Shown: positions 24,629 to 35,065 of the stretch, piece after piece
How positions within the stretch are numbered: the first letter of the stretch is position 1
How the letters are laid out: the number at the start of each line of letters is the position of its first letter
Assembly (NCBI GenBank): GCA_023055425.1
Contig: JALGPY010000003.1
Span: forward strand, 68,618,991 to 68,682,990
Reading direction: 5' to 3'
Length of the DNA: 64,000 bases
Source: Linanthus parryae
Lineage: Eukaryota > Streptophyta > Magnoliopsida > Ericales > Polemoniaceae
Translations under genes and position numbers: made by a program
Notes under the pieces: model-generated
What the model was told of the DNA's origin: nothing
Databases searched by the model: none
What the model saw: the letters and a program-made list of their open reading frames with translations, nothing else

Positions 24629-25019
24629 AGCCCAATCTTCTTTTTCTTTCTTCCATTATTTTTCTTACAAGTCATGAAGTTTGTTTAAATTCTCTTTTTA
24701 TCTTAAAAACACTCTGAACTAGATCTTACATTTATTCTACTCTTTTGATGAAACTCAAAAAGGGGGAGAAGATTATGTGTTTTTGTGTTAAGTCTTGTAA
24801 TAATTTTGAGTAGGATGCTGAATAATTTTGTAGGATGCTGGTTGGTTATGGCTATGCTATGAAAATTTTTGTTTCTAAGGTGCTATATTATGTTTAAATG
24901 TGATCTTTAGTTTAATAATGTTACTGGTATTGGTGAATCACTTGTGTTTTTGATCTGCAGGAAATTTGTTCATAATCTTGATTTCAGTAATGTGTTTTGT
25001 CTTTCATCAAGGGAGAGAT
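24629..25019 (+). other. Sirevirus 3' untranslated region, unit 2
   Basis: Same two purine tracts as unit 1, at about 24757-24772 and 25009-25018. Nothing coding. Confidence 0.6.
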
Positions 25020-25061
25020 TGATAGATCTGAAGTTCTTAGATATTCCTTAATGATGCAAGC
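25020..25061 (+). repeat. First 42 bases of the Sirevirus 3' LTR, unit 2
   Basis: Starts TGATAGATCTGAAG and ends at CAAGC (25057-25061), the left copy of the LARD target duplication. Confidence 0.88.
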
Positions 25062-26521
25062 TGATAACTCCTTAGTTGGAGCTATATTTCTTAGTTAATA
25101 CACTACTATTTTGCGTGATTTCCGACAATGAGATGAGATTTTGGCCGTGTTTGTGAAATATTATTGAGTGTGAGCTTTTTGAGCGTTCATCGTTAAATTC
25201 GGGCGTTTATCGTATATTTTGTTGCTTTTATTGTGATATGATCGCGGGTTTGTGTTTCGTGTTGTGGTTGGAAGGAATAGGACGCGAGGATCAAAGGTGG
25301 TGAAGAAACGAGCTTCGGAAATAAAGAAAGCAAGGAAAACTCAAGAAAAGAAGCCAGAAAAAAAGCTAAGGCAGCAACTCTTTCCAAGAAGAGAAAAGCT
25401 CTTCCCACGAAGAAAAGACTTAGCCAAAATTCCAGTTCTCTTCCTGTGACATGATGCTGTCTCAAAATAGGAGGACTTTTGCAGGAAGACTTCAGACAAT
25501 CTCTTCCCACGAAGAGAAAGTGTCTTCGCACGAAGAGATTGCCCAGAAAGCCAGAAACGTCCGGGGTCTTTTTGCAATTATTAGAAACTTTGTTATATCA
25601 TTCTAGGAACGTATTTAAGTGTGTTAGGTCGACTTTTTCAGTAGTTTTTGACGGTAGACACATCTTTTGGAGATCAAGGAGCTATTGGGAGAGCTTAGGA
25701 GCTTTGGATCATCCGTTTGGATTCTCAACTCTTCTCTTTTCTTGATTTTCATGCTTAAACTCATGAGACTTATCGTTTTGAGTATGAATATGAGTAGCTA
25801 AACGTTATTTGCTGGGAATTCTCGTTTGGTGTAGCTACGGTTTGATCTAAATACCATGTTTTGATGATTGTGATTCATGTTTTAGCTTAATCTCACGTAA
25901 TCTTTCATTGTTATGGATTATTTACGTTTGTAATCATATTATCTTTGCGAGTAGCTAACGTAGAGATAAACTTAATTAGTTTTCACGCGGTAACTCCGTG
26001 AGGATTAGTCGGTAAATTGAATAATCCACCTAGTCGAATCAATTTTTGGTAACTCGACATCGTTAACTAGGATCGTTAGAGTAGAATTTTGGTTTTAATG
26101 CATGCTTTAAGCTAGAATAGACTTGGTAACTCGGTTTGTTTTGGTTTAAAGTATAGTAAACTTACTTGGTAACTCGGTAAGTTTAATATTGCTTGATTGA
26201 TAGTGAAAGATACGTGGTTGTTTTACAAGTCAAAACATAAATTTAGCTCAACCTAGTGAACCTAGAGAATTCCTGGTATCTTCCCTTATATTACAAAAAC
26301 CCTAAAATTCATTCTTTATTAATCGTGAACTATTTCACTCAGTTAATTGAGAATATTGCGTTTTTATTTTAGTAGAATTAGGCCAAAACACAACTTGCGC
26401 TGTGCCCACAAAAGGTTAAGAAATTCTAATTAATTTACAAGAAGTCCCTTGGGTTCGACAACCCGGATTTCCGGTTTATTACTACACACGACAGCTGTAC
26501 ACTTGCAGTTGGAACGTGTCA
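25062..26521 (+). repeat. LARD 5' LTR, unit 2 (complete)
   Basis: Starts TGATAACTCC and ends GGAACGTGTCA. Several mini-hairpins lie at 25378-25415 and 25498-25540, for example TCTCTTC-CCAC-GAAGAGA at 25500-25517 and TCTTC-GCAC-GAAGA at 25523-25536. The motif GGTAACTCG recurs several times near 26050-26180. Confidence 0.9.
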
Positions 26522-26527
26522 AGTTTT

Positions 26528-26545
26528 TGGCGCCGTTGCCGGGGA
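26528..26545 (+). promoter_or_regulatory. LARD primer-binding site, Athila type
   Basis: TGGCGCCGTTGCCGGGGA follows the LTR end by six bases. This sequence is the usual primer site of Athila-type and related plant gypsy elements, complementary to a tRNA-Asp 3' end. Confidence 0.85.
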
Positions 26546-26654
26546 CTTCGGTTGAATTGATTAGGATTATTAACTTTAGGGATTTTATCTTTCTGTCTTT
26601 ATTTATTTATTTGTTAATCTCACCGGCTCCCTAGAAAATTATTTTACAGATAAC

Positions 26655-27683
26655 TTGGTGATCATATGGGGGCAAAATTATCATGGACAATATTCAGACT
26701 ATTCACCGTACTACTCCTATGGAGATATGTACACCCCTCCTCCTTGCAATCAAGAAGATGCGGAGAGGAAAGAAATATTGAAGCTTTTGATAGCTAGTAT
26801 GGACAGAATGGAGGAAGGGATTAATAGGATGGATGAAACTCTCCAGCTGAAGGGACAACACTTGGCAAAACTTTCGAGTGCATTGACATATGCAGATAAT
26901 GACGATGGGCCAAGTAGCATTATTCCTGACTTAATTGAGGAGTGCGAAGAGGAAGACGAAGGAATCCCAGAGGTCTATGTCTATAATACTATTCATCATG
27001 AATTAATAGATTGTCGGGCTACTTCAGACTCAGATTCAGACTCCGATTCGGATTTAGATTGGAATCATGTAGTGACGCCTATACAACTTGTGCCTCGCAT
27101 AATTTCGGAGCCATGGCATGAACGGGAGAGTGTGGACATCGCGAGCTTATGGCCCACTGAAGATATTTGTTGTGAGGAAGAAATCCATGAAGCTAAATTA
27201 TTGCGTGGAGATGTTCACATGGACATATATCAAGAAATTCCTAAGTCTAATCCATATCTCTTGGAGATTATAAAATTGGAAAAATCGCACGAGGAAGACC
27301 AAAGGCCCCAATTTTATGCAGTCCATGATTTACCACCTGTGATTCCAAGACATGAGCTAGGGAAGGAAGCAGTCAAGACGGCACTCCTTGCCATTACTGT
27401 TCCAACTGGGATTCTATTTTCACATAACCGATCCTCAACGATATTGATTTTGAAGAATTGGAAGAAGAAGAAGAAGAGGAAAGGTACAATGGGTCATGAT
27501 GTGGTGAATGAGTTTTCGAGAAGACCGGTGATCAAGGAGTGGAAGCACAAGATGAAGAAATTTGCAAAGGCCGTCTTCTACAACTTCTTCTTGCTATATG
27601 TGTCTTATGGATGCTCACTTGAGAAGAGACAAAAAGAGAGACGATGGTGGAAGAAGAAAAATTGGAGAGAAAAATCTCCTTAA
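26655..27683 (+). CDS. Gag-like protein of the LARD element
   Basis: An open frame of 342 codons lies 110 bases after the primer site. The first codon in frame is TTG at 26655; the first ATG in frame is about 24 codons later, and an ATG in another frame lies at 26666, so the start is unsure. The N-terminal part is Tyr-rich (SPYYSYGDMY), then about 45 residues (DAERKEILKLL to LSSAL) look like an amphipathic coiled coil with many Met and Leu. An acidic stretch with alternating Ser-Asp follows near residues 120-135. The C-terminus is strongly basic (KKKKKR, KRQKERRWWKKK). No zinc knuckle or enzyme motif is present. Position argues for gag; the sequence alone does not prove it. Confidence 0.5.
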   Translation: MVIIWGQNYHGQYSDYSPYYSYGDMYTPPPCNQEDAERKEILKLLIASMDRMEEGINRMDETLQLKGQHLAKLSSALTYADNDDGPSSIIPDLIEECEEEDEGIPEVYVYNTIHHELIDCRATSDSDSDSDSDLDWNHVVTPIQLVPRIISEPWHERESVDIASLWPTEDICCEEEIHEAKLLRGDVHMDIYQEIPKSNPYLLEIIKLEKSHEEDQRPQFYAVHDLPPVIPRHELGKEAVKTALLAITVPTGILFSHNRSSTILILKNWKKKKKRKGTMGHDVVNEFSRRPVIKEWKHKMKKFAKAVFYNFFLLYVSYGCSLEKRQKERRWWKKKNWREKSP

Positions 27684-27978
27684 ATATATTTTGAGGTAAC
27701 TGGGTCGGGTCGTCGACCTTAAATTACAAGGCGCTTGTTGGGAGGCAACCCAACCTATTTATTTTCTTTAGTGTAGTTGTGTTTTTATAAATTCACTTAT
27801 TTTATTATGTTATTTTGGAGAGATGAGAGAGAGAGGGACTAATGATGTTTTTCCAAGTGACATATTTGAGCAGATTATGGGAGAATCTACCCCGGTGTGC
27901 GATGGCACACATGACCTTCACAGGGGCTTGCATTGACGAGTTGGGGATTCTTCAGACATAGATTTTAGTAGAGGAGGG
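27684..27978 (+). other. LARD internal noncoding, left part
   Basis: GCGCTTGTTGGGAGGCAACC at about 27731-27750 matches a sequence often found after gag in Athila/Tat-like plant elements. The segment ends with GAGGG (27974-27978), the left target duplication of the nested copia. Confidence 0.6.
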
Positions 27979-29409
27979 TGTAGGGTTTTGATTCATGGAT
28001 CGCGCAAACGGAAGCATAATCAAACAAACAACCATGCAAAACCCTCCAAGGATCACAAGTCTAGATGCATAACGATAGTACAGGTAAGAAATCATAAACA
28101 CACCTTTGGGTTCTCCTTGATGACTTCAAACGCGAATAGTGTCACGTTCTCTATAGTTGATCCACGCCTAGAGTTGTTCCTAGATCTCCAATCTCCTTGG
28201 TGCTAGCCCGGAATGAAAGGAGGGTGAAGGAATCACGCAAAACGAGGCACAAAAGGGGGCTCGGCCCTCTTGTGGCGTCGGGGACGAGTGGGCGGCGGCA
28301 AGGGGGCGGCGTCCCTCTTGTTGCTTGCTCTCTCTCTCCTTTTTTCTCTCCTACTCTTGTTATGTTCTCTTAGAGCATAAGTTGTGTAGGGAAGGAAGGA
28401 AGGAGGGTCCTTTATATAGTCCAACAACTCCTTGTTAACTACCTAAAGGACTTATTCTAGTCCTACTAGAATTCAATTTAGTCCCTTCCTTGCAAATTAG
28501 TCCCTACTAAGTTTGCAAGGGTTTGCAAAGTGATCCTTCTAATTAATTAATCCAATTAATTAATTCCCAAATCTAGTACAACTCTATATAGCGTGTGACC
28601 CCATAGGTTCTATCTAGTTGGTAGCAACTATTTGCTAATATGGAGCGGTTTCTAGCAAAACATCCATTCTAGCCAACTAATAGAATAGTCATCTAGACAA
28701 CCTTGTACAAGTAATTGTCTCATCCCTTTGCCTCCATATCCGGATTGGACACGAGACATACAAGTCACACTCGTATATCCAATCCCTAGTTTCTCGATCC
28801 ATGGAATAGCCTTATTCGTGCAAATAACATCAATATCTCATATATTGATTTATTTGAGTCTGGCCAGACATTCTATAAGCACTATCCTTCGAGTGGCCTT
28901 GGATATTTGCTCCCGTTATGTGGGAGGGGCAAATCCTCTCTACGTCCACTACGATCTCTAAGCTTGCTTCTCATTGTATCCAGTACACGCCTTTATAACT
29001 ACCCAGTTACGGTGTAGCGTTTAACGCTACCAAGATCACAATGATCCACAACTAGAATATCTAGTGACTTCAAGTCTAAGGATGACAATACCATTGTACC
29101 CGAGAAGCACTTGTGACTCAACATAACGTGCATGTAGCCTTCTCGGTGATGGGTCAATCCAGTGCAACATTCCGTAATGCACACCTATGTGTTGGATCGT
29201 GATATCTCCATATCAATCCAACCCCATACTAGTCTATAGATGATTGTCCCATTTAATCATTATACTTGACTAGGGATATTTAAGATAAACAACACGATTG
29301 TAAATCTAAGGACTTCATTATATTAAATATCCAATAAATAATAAATGAATTTCTAGCCAATTACAAATTCATACTAAACTAGATTGCCTCTAGGGCATCT
29401 ATTCCAACA
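27979..29409 (-). repeat. 3' LTR of the nested copia
   Basis: Being on the minus strand, this left-hand LTR is the 3' one. The promoter TATA box ACTATATAAA is the complement of 28411-28420. Its sequence includes a GC-rich block near 28230-28320 and two TTAATTAATT runs near 28550. Confidence 0.92.
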
Positions 29410-29423
29410 GTCTCCCACTTGCA
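29410..29423 (-). promoter_or_regulatory. Polypurine tract of the nested copia
   Basis: The minus strand reads TGCAAGTGGGAGAC directly before the 3' LTR, the usual place for plus-strand priming. Confidence 0.75.
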
Positions 29424-32400
29424 CTAGAGCCAATCTGGCGCATCTCGTATGCCCATACTCCTAGTGTGCCCTTCATGCTTCCACTGCGTGAGAGGCTTCG
29501 TAAGCGGGTCTGACAGATTATCATCTGTAGGAATCTTGCATATCCGAACGACTCCTCTATCGATAATATCTCGAATCAGATGAAACTTCTTGAGCACGTG
29601 CTTGGACTTCTGGTGCGATCTTGGTTCCTTTGATTGCGCGATCGCCCCAGTGTTGTCACAGAACAAATCCACTGGATCCGCAATGCTAGGGACCACACCA
29701 AGTTCAGAAACAAACTTTCTGATCCAAACAGCCTCCTTTGCTGCGCCATTTGCAGCAATGTACTCAGCCTCTGTTGTAGAATCAGCTACCGTCTCTTGCT
29801 TGGAACTCTTCCAGCTCACCGCTGCTCCATTCAGGCAAAACACATATCCCGACTGTGATCTGAAGTCATCTCTATCGGTTTGGAAGCTTGCATCAGTGTA
29901 ACCCCTTACACGCAACTCTTCCTCACCGCCAAACATCAAGAAAGCATCTTTAGTTCTTCTCAAGTACTTTAGGATGTTCTTGACAGCAATCCAGTGACTC
30001 TCACCCGGATTGGACTGGTATCTGCTTGTCTTACTCAAGGCATATGACACATCTGGTCTAGTACATAACATGGCGTACATGATGGATCCTATGGCCGAGG
30101 CATAGGGAATCCTACTCATGCGTTCCTTCTCAATCTCATTGGAAGGACATCCACTCTTCGAAAGAGTGATTCCATGTGACATGGGCAAGAATCCCTTCTT
30201 GGAATCTTGCATGTTGAACCGTTTCAACACCTTGTCTATATATGTACTTTGACTTAGGCCTAGCAACCTCTTAGATCTATCTCTATAGATCTTTATACCG
30301 AGTATATAGGCTGCTTCCCCTAAGTCCTTCATTGAGAAACACTTTCCTAGCCAATCTTTCACAGATTGCAGCATGGGAATGTCGTTTCCAATGAGTAGTA
30401 TGTCATCCACATACAAGACCAGAAAAGCTACAGAGCTCCCACTAACCTTCTTGTAAACACAAGACTCATCTTCGTTTCTGATGAAGCCAAACTCTTTGAC
30501 CACTTCATCAAAACGTCGATTCCAACTCCTAGAAGCTTGCTTCAATCCATAAATGGATCGTTGCAGCTTAGAGACTTTGTTGGCTTGCTTTGGATCCTCA
30601 AAACCCTCCGGCTGTATCATATACACGTCCTCGAGGAGATTCCCATAAAGGAATGCTGTTTTGACATCCATCTGCCAAATCTCATAGTCGTAGTATGCTG
30701 CAATTGCAAGTAGGATTCGGATGGATTTGGTCATTGCGACTGGTGAAAAGGTTTCATCATAGTCAATACCATGAATCTGTCTGAATCCTTTAGCCACCAA
30801 TCGGCCCTTATAGGTAATCACATTACCATCCATGTCGATCTTCTTCTTGAAGACCCATTTGCACCCTATGGGTCGCGCCCCATCAGGTGGTTCCACCAAA
30901 GTCCATACTTTGTTGGTATACATGGATTCCATCTCGGATCTCATGGCTTCAAGCCACTTCTGCGAGTCTGGGCCATTCATGGCCTCCTCATAGGTAGTAG
31001 GCTCATCATCTATGAGCATCGTGTCACCGGAATCAGTTACGAGAAGTCCGTACCTCTCGGGTTCCTGGCGCACTCTACTAGATCTACGAAGCTCTTGTTT
31101 TACCTGAACAGGTGGATCCACAACTGCTTGTGATTCCTGTTTATGTTCCATAATCGGTTCAGTGATTTGTGGTTCTTGAACTTCTTCAAGTTCTACATTC
31201 CTCCCACTTGCTTCTTTAGAGACAAACTCTCTTTCTAGAAACACGCCGGTCCGAGCAACAAACACTTTGTTCTCGGTTGGATTGTAGAAGTAGTATCCCT
31301 TAGTTTCCTTAGGGTACCCTACAAATTTACACTTATCCGATTTAGGCCCTAGCTTGTCTGATTGTAAACGTTTTACATAGACATCGCAGCCCCAAATCCT
31401 CATGAACGACAGTGTGGGACGCCTCCCACTCCACATCTCATATGGTGTTTTCATGACTGATTTAGATGGAACACGGTTAATGGTGAAAGCTGCACTTAAT
31501 AGAGCGTAGCCCCAAAATGACAATGGAAGATCAGTTTGACACATCATAGACCGAACCATATCCAATAGGGTTCGATTCTTCCTCTCGGACACGTCATTCC
31601 ATTGTGGCGTTCCGGGTGGAGTGAGTTGGGACACGATCCCACACTCTCTAAGATAGTCGTCAAACTCTTGGCTCAAGTATTCTCCTCCACGATCCGATCG
31701 TAGAGCCTTGATACTTTTGCCAAGTTGCTTCTCTACTTCATTCTTGAATTCTTTGAACACTTCAAAGGATTCGGATTTTGCCCTCATAAGGTACACAAAT
31801 CCATATCTACTGTAATCATCAGTAAATGTAATGAAGTAGACATAACCACCCCTGGCTGGCGTGGCAAATGGCCCACACACATCGGTATGTATGAGCGCCA
31901 ATTGCTCACTAGTCCTCTCACCTTTCTTATTGAAAGGAGACTTTGTCATTTTTCCCAATAAACAAGCCTCGAATGTCTCATATGATTCAAAATCAAATGA
32001 GTCTAGTAATCCATCTTTATGGAGTCTAGATACACGTTTCTCATTTATGTGGCCTAAACGACAATGCCATAAATAAGCAGGATTTAAATCATTTATTTTA
32101 ATCCGCTTGGTATTAATGTTGTAGACAGGATTACTTAGATCAAGGACATAAAGTCCATTAAATAATTGCGCACTAAAATAGTGAATATTATTCAAATAAA
32201 AGGAACAACAATTGTTCTTTATTGAAATAATAAAACCTTCCTTGTCCAAACAAGAAATAGAAATAATGTTTCTGCTCATAGCAGGCACAAAATAGCAATT
32301 ATTTAATTCTAAAACTAATCCTGAAGGCAGAGATAGCTCGCACACGCCTATGGCCAACGCAGCAACCTTTGCTCCATTCCCAACGCGCAGATCTACCTCC

Positions 32401-33374
32401 CCTTTAGCCAATCTTTTACTTCTCTTTAGATCCTGCATATTTCGACAAATATGAGATCCACATCCAGTATCTAATACCCATGATGTAGAGACAGTTAAAT
32501 TGACATCTACAACAAAAATACCTGGTGGTGGTGGAATCACTATTCCAAGCCTCTTGTCCTCCAGATATTTTGGGCAGTTCCTCCTCCAGTGTCCAGGTTG
32601 ACTACAGTAGTGACATTCACCCTTAGTCACGACCTTGGCAATGCCACTAACAGGCTTAAGGGCTTGTTCCTTGGACTTGGCAACTGACTTGCCTTTGCCC
32701 TTGGAGGAAGATGCAAACTTTTTGCCCTTTCTTTTATGCACCATCATAATGGCCTTGCCCTTACCCTTGTTGATGCTTTGTTCAGCCGTCCTCAACATGT
32801 TGAGCAAATCAGGCAGTGGTTTAACGATCTCGTTCATGTTATAGTTCATAATGAACTGTCCATAACTCTCGGGCAACGACTGCAACACGAGATCGGTTGC
32901 CAACTCTTGGCCGACCGGGAACCCAAGCCGGGCGAGATTCTCCAAGTACCCGATCATTTGGAGTACATGGGGTCCCACCGGGTTCCCTTCTGCTAGATGA
33001 CATTTGAACAGTGCCTTTGAGACCTCATACCTCTCTACCCTCGCCTGCTCTTGGAAGAGCTGCTTTAGATGTTCGATCATATCGACAGCATTCATGTTCT
33101 CATGTTGCTTCTGAAGCTCAGAGGTCATGGTGCAAAGCATTAGGCAGGCCGCATCATTAGCGTCATCAACACGCTTTTGATACGCCTTTAAGGCAGCAGG
33201 TGTCTGATTCTCTGGACCTTCTGGAACATGCTCCTCTATTGCGTACAGCTTCTTCTCTTGCTTGAGAACAATTCTCAAGTTTCTGTACCAATCGAGAAAG
33301 TTGGTTCCAGAGAGCTTGTCCTTCTCAAGGACAGATCGTAGGGAATGTTGTGAACTCGATGAGTTGTTTGCCAT
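29424..33374 (-). CDS. Gag-Pol polyprotein of the nested copia
   Basis: The open frame extends to 33404 but the first codon there is TTG; the ATG at 33374 (MANNSSSSQH) is the better start, giving 1316 residues. Numbering the 1326-residue frame: gag 11-240, CCHC knuckle 264-277, protease DTG 312-314, integrase zinc region 447-481, integrase core with D508, D571 and E607 in exact D-35-E spacing, reverse transcriptase about 830-1080 with MDVK D913 and YVDD 998-1001, RNase H with D1171, TEAEY and D1250, ending DAPDWL. Two changes look harmful: F478 stands where the first Cys of the HHCC zinc site is expected, and D604 replaces the usual Gly in the PQWNG motif next to E607. All other catalytic residues are present. 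The ORF is otherwise unbroken. Confidence 0.93.
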   Translation of the reverse strand: MANNSSSSQHSLRSVLEKDKLSGTNFLDWYRNLRIVLKQEKKLYAIEEHVPEGPENQTPAALKAYQKRVDDANDAACLMLCTMTSELQKQHENMNAVDMIEHLKQLFQEQARVERYEVSKALFKCHLAEGNPVGPHVLQMIGYLENLARLGFPVGQELATDLVLQSLPESYGQFIMNYNMNEIVKPLPDLLNMLRTAEQSINKGKGKAIMMVHKRKGKKFASSSKGKGKSVAKSKEQALKPVSGIAKVVTKGECHYCSQPGHWRRNCPKYLEDKRLGIVIPPPPGIFVVDVNLTVSTSWVLDTGCGSHICRNMQDLKRSKRLAKGEVDLRVGNGAKVAALAIGVCELSLPSGLVLELNNCYFVPAMSRNIISISCLDKEGFIISIKNNCCSFYLNNIHYFSAQLFNGLYVLDLSNPVYNINTKRIKINDLNPAYLWHCRLGHINEKRVSRLHKDGLLDSFDFESYETFEACLLGKMTKSPFNKKGERTSEQLALIHTDVCGPFATPARGGYVYFITFTDDYSRYGFVYLMRAKSESFEVFKEFKNEVEKQLGKSIKALRSDRGGEYLSQEFDDYLRECGIVSQLTPPGTPQWNDVSERKNRTLLDMVRSMMCQTDLPLSFWGYALLSAAFTINRVPSKSVMKTPYEMWSGRRPTLSFMRIWGCDVYVKRLQSDKLGPKSDKCKFVGYPKETKGYYFYNPTENKVFVARTGVFLEREFVSKEASGRNVELEEVQEPQITEPIMEHKQESQAVVDPPVQVKQELRRSSRVRQEPERYGLLVTDSGDTMLIDDEPTTYEEAMNGPDSQKWLEAMRSEMESMYTNKVWTLVEPPDGARPIGCKWVFKKKIDMDGNVITYKGRLVAKGFRQIHGIDYDETFSPVAMTKSIRILLAIAAYYDYEIWQMDVKTAFLYGNLLEDVYMIQPEGFEDPKQANKVSKLQRSIYGLKQASRSWNRRFDEVVKEFGFIRNEDESCVYKKVSGSSVAFLVLYVDDILLIGNDIPMLQSVKDWLGKCFSMKDLGEAAYILGIKIYRDRSKRLLGLSQSTYIDKVLKRFNMQDSKKGFLPMSHGITLSKSGCPSNEIEKERMSRIPYASAIGSIMYAMLCTRPDVSYALSKTSRYQSNPGESHWIAVKNILKYLRRTKDAFLMFGGEEELRVRGYTDASFQTDRDDFRSQSGYVFCLNGAAVSWKSSKQETVADSTTEAEYIAANGAAKEAVWIRKFVSELGVVPSIADPVDLFCDNTGAIAQSKEPRSHQKSKHVLKKFHLIRDIIDRGVVRICKIPTDDNLSDPLTKPLTQWKHEGHTRSMGIRDAPDWL

Positions 33375-35046
33375 TTGGAATTCTACAAAAAGGAAAATAC
33401 GCAAGTTTTAGTATTTGTGAATTTTTGACTATATTTAATAATGGCTAGTTTATTAAATATAGCTCCCACTATTTTTCTACGGATTAATAACCCTCAAGAT
33501 ATTAATGCGGAAAATATCCTTATATTTTCTAGTGGGCCAAGATCCATCTTTTTCATCTCCTTATGAGCTTGCTTTGGCAAGTCACCCATAATTCGATTAC
33601 TTCTTAGGTAGGAACAATTCCAATTGCATCCCATATGCAACTCTTGGTTCAATAGGGCAAATAACTCCTTATTTATCCATCCTTATGGATAATCCCAATT
33701 GATTGCCTCTAGGTTTCTTAATCAAATTAATAGCCTAGTTGCGTTCAACCTCTTATCTAAACAATTGCACATTGTTACGTGCCATCGCATTCCATCATTA
33801 TGAACCAAGTCGCCATGCTTTGGCACGCACGAACTTGATAAATAATGATGATAATGAGTGTTTAAATAACGAGAAGGCAAGAACACAATATTTTAAAATT
33901 TGAGGGATTTTTCAATTCAATTTTAATTATTTTGTTGATCTATATCAACTAATCTATCTATTTGAGTTTGGGCACAACTCCAAATAATAGATCCGGGTTG
34001 TCTAGTTATCTTATTATCCTAATTGCATGCATCATCCATACACCAACCACACAAATAATAAGACAATAAATAAACAACCACAAAAACAGAAATTAAACGT
34101 GATGTGGATATGGCCTTTTTCTAGACTAAGATAATTCCAAGCCAATGGAATTATCTATGAACCCTAAACAAACACATCTCCATGCGTCTTGATCTTTTGG
34201 TCCATCCTTCATAGTCATGTGGTGTGCTCCATGCTCCATGCTCCTTCTTTTGTGGCTCCTTTTGGCTTTGGGCTTCTTTTCTCCAATCTTGGCTAACAAT
34301 CTACTTTATCTAGCACTAGCTAACGTCTATACTAAATAAAATAAATCTCACAAGTTGAGAAAAAAAATGGCACGCAGGCCATAAAAACCCTAATTAATTA
34401 TTACAATTAATTGATCAGCTCGCAGGCCGTAAAACCAAACCACAAAATTAAACATCCACATCAAACCACATCCTAAGGCCATATCCAATCACCATGCGAT
34501 TTGCACATAAACAGTTAAAATCCAATTTTAACGCGCTTGGTCAATTTTAATTGATTTTAGGATTTGCAGGGTTAAAACGGTCCATGGGCCCAACAATCCA
34601 ATTGCCCGGGCCCAAAAAAAGTGAACCATAAAGCCCTAGGGCCGGCCCGGCCCAAAACCCGCAAGCTAGGCCCGCGGGTTAGGGCCGCCCGGCCCCTTAG
34701 GGCGCCAAGCTTGGGCGGCAAGCAAGGGGGCGGTCCCCTAGGGGGCCGAACCTCCTTGTGGAGGTTGTTTCCAAAACAACCTCCTTGCTTGGAGCCCAAG
34801 TTTGGTTGTTTCCTTGTTGTGGGAGAACTCCTTCTTCCCCAAGGATGCCCAAACCCTAGATCTAAGATCCTAAAATTTCTCAAACTCACCAATTCATGCA
34901 TCCAATGCAATAATTGGGTCTTGTTATGATCTATTCTTTGACAAATTGCATCCAATGCTTGATTTGTCTTGTTTTACGCGATAAACAACAAATTAAGGTG
35001 TAAAACAACAAGAATGTAACACATAAACTTTGTTTATGCTCTATGA
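33375..35046 (-). other. Long untranslated leader of the nested copia
   Basis: About 1.67 kb separates primer site and gag start. No coding frame is convincing. The GC-rich part at 34600-34800 is rich in GGGCC and GGCCC and contains two overlapping hairpins sharing GGAGGTT (34749-34766 and 34760-34784). Part of the leader around 33420-34320 is AT-rich and unstructured. Confidence 0.6.
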
Positions 35047-35064
35047 CCTGTGGCTCTGATACCA
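35047..35064 (-). promoter_or_regulatory. Primer-binding site of the nested copia
   Basis: The minus strand reads TGGTATCAGAGCCACAGG one base after the LTR, the classic plant copia site for initiator tRNA-Met. Confidence 0.9.
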
Positions 35065-35065
35065 C

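Larger units (their letters stand above)
15001..26345. repeat. Head-to-tail duplication, unit 2
   Basis: This is the second copy of 3657-15000. At its left junction TATGTCTAC replaces TATGTGTCTAC of unit 1, a 2-bp difference exactly at the breakpoint. At its right end the LARD LTR continues past position 26345 to its proper end at 26521, so unit 2 is joined to the original downstream sequence and unit 1 is the truncated side. Confidence 0.93.

Noticed and set aside
3657..26345. Two independent Sirevirus insertions side by side
   Set aside because: The copies share flanks, target site, the same LARD insertion point and the same lesions, so they come from duplication of one insertion.
28233..28427. 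Basic 64-residue minus-strand ORF inside the copia LTR (also 35320-35514)
   Set aside because: It lies wholly within the LTR leader and repeats in both LTRs; no known copia protein starts there.
34621..34929. 102-residue plus-strand ORF in a GC-rich patch
   Set aside because: It is in the untranslated leader of the minus-strand copia and is Pro/Gly/Arg-biased from GGGCC repeats.
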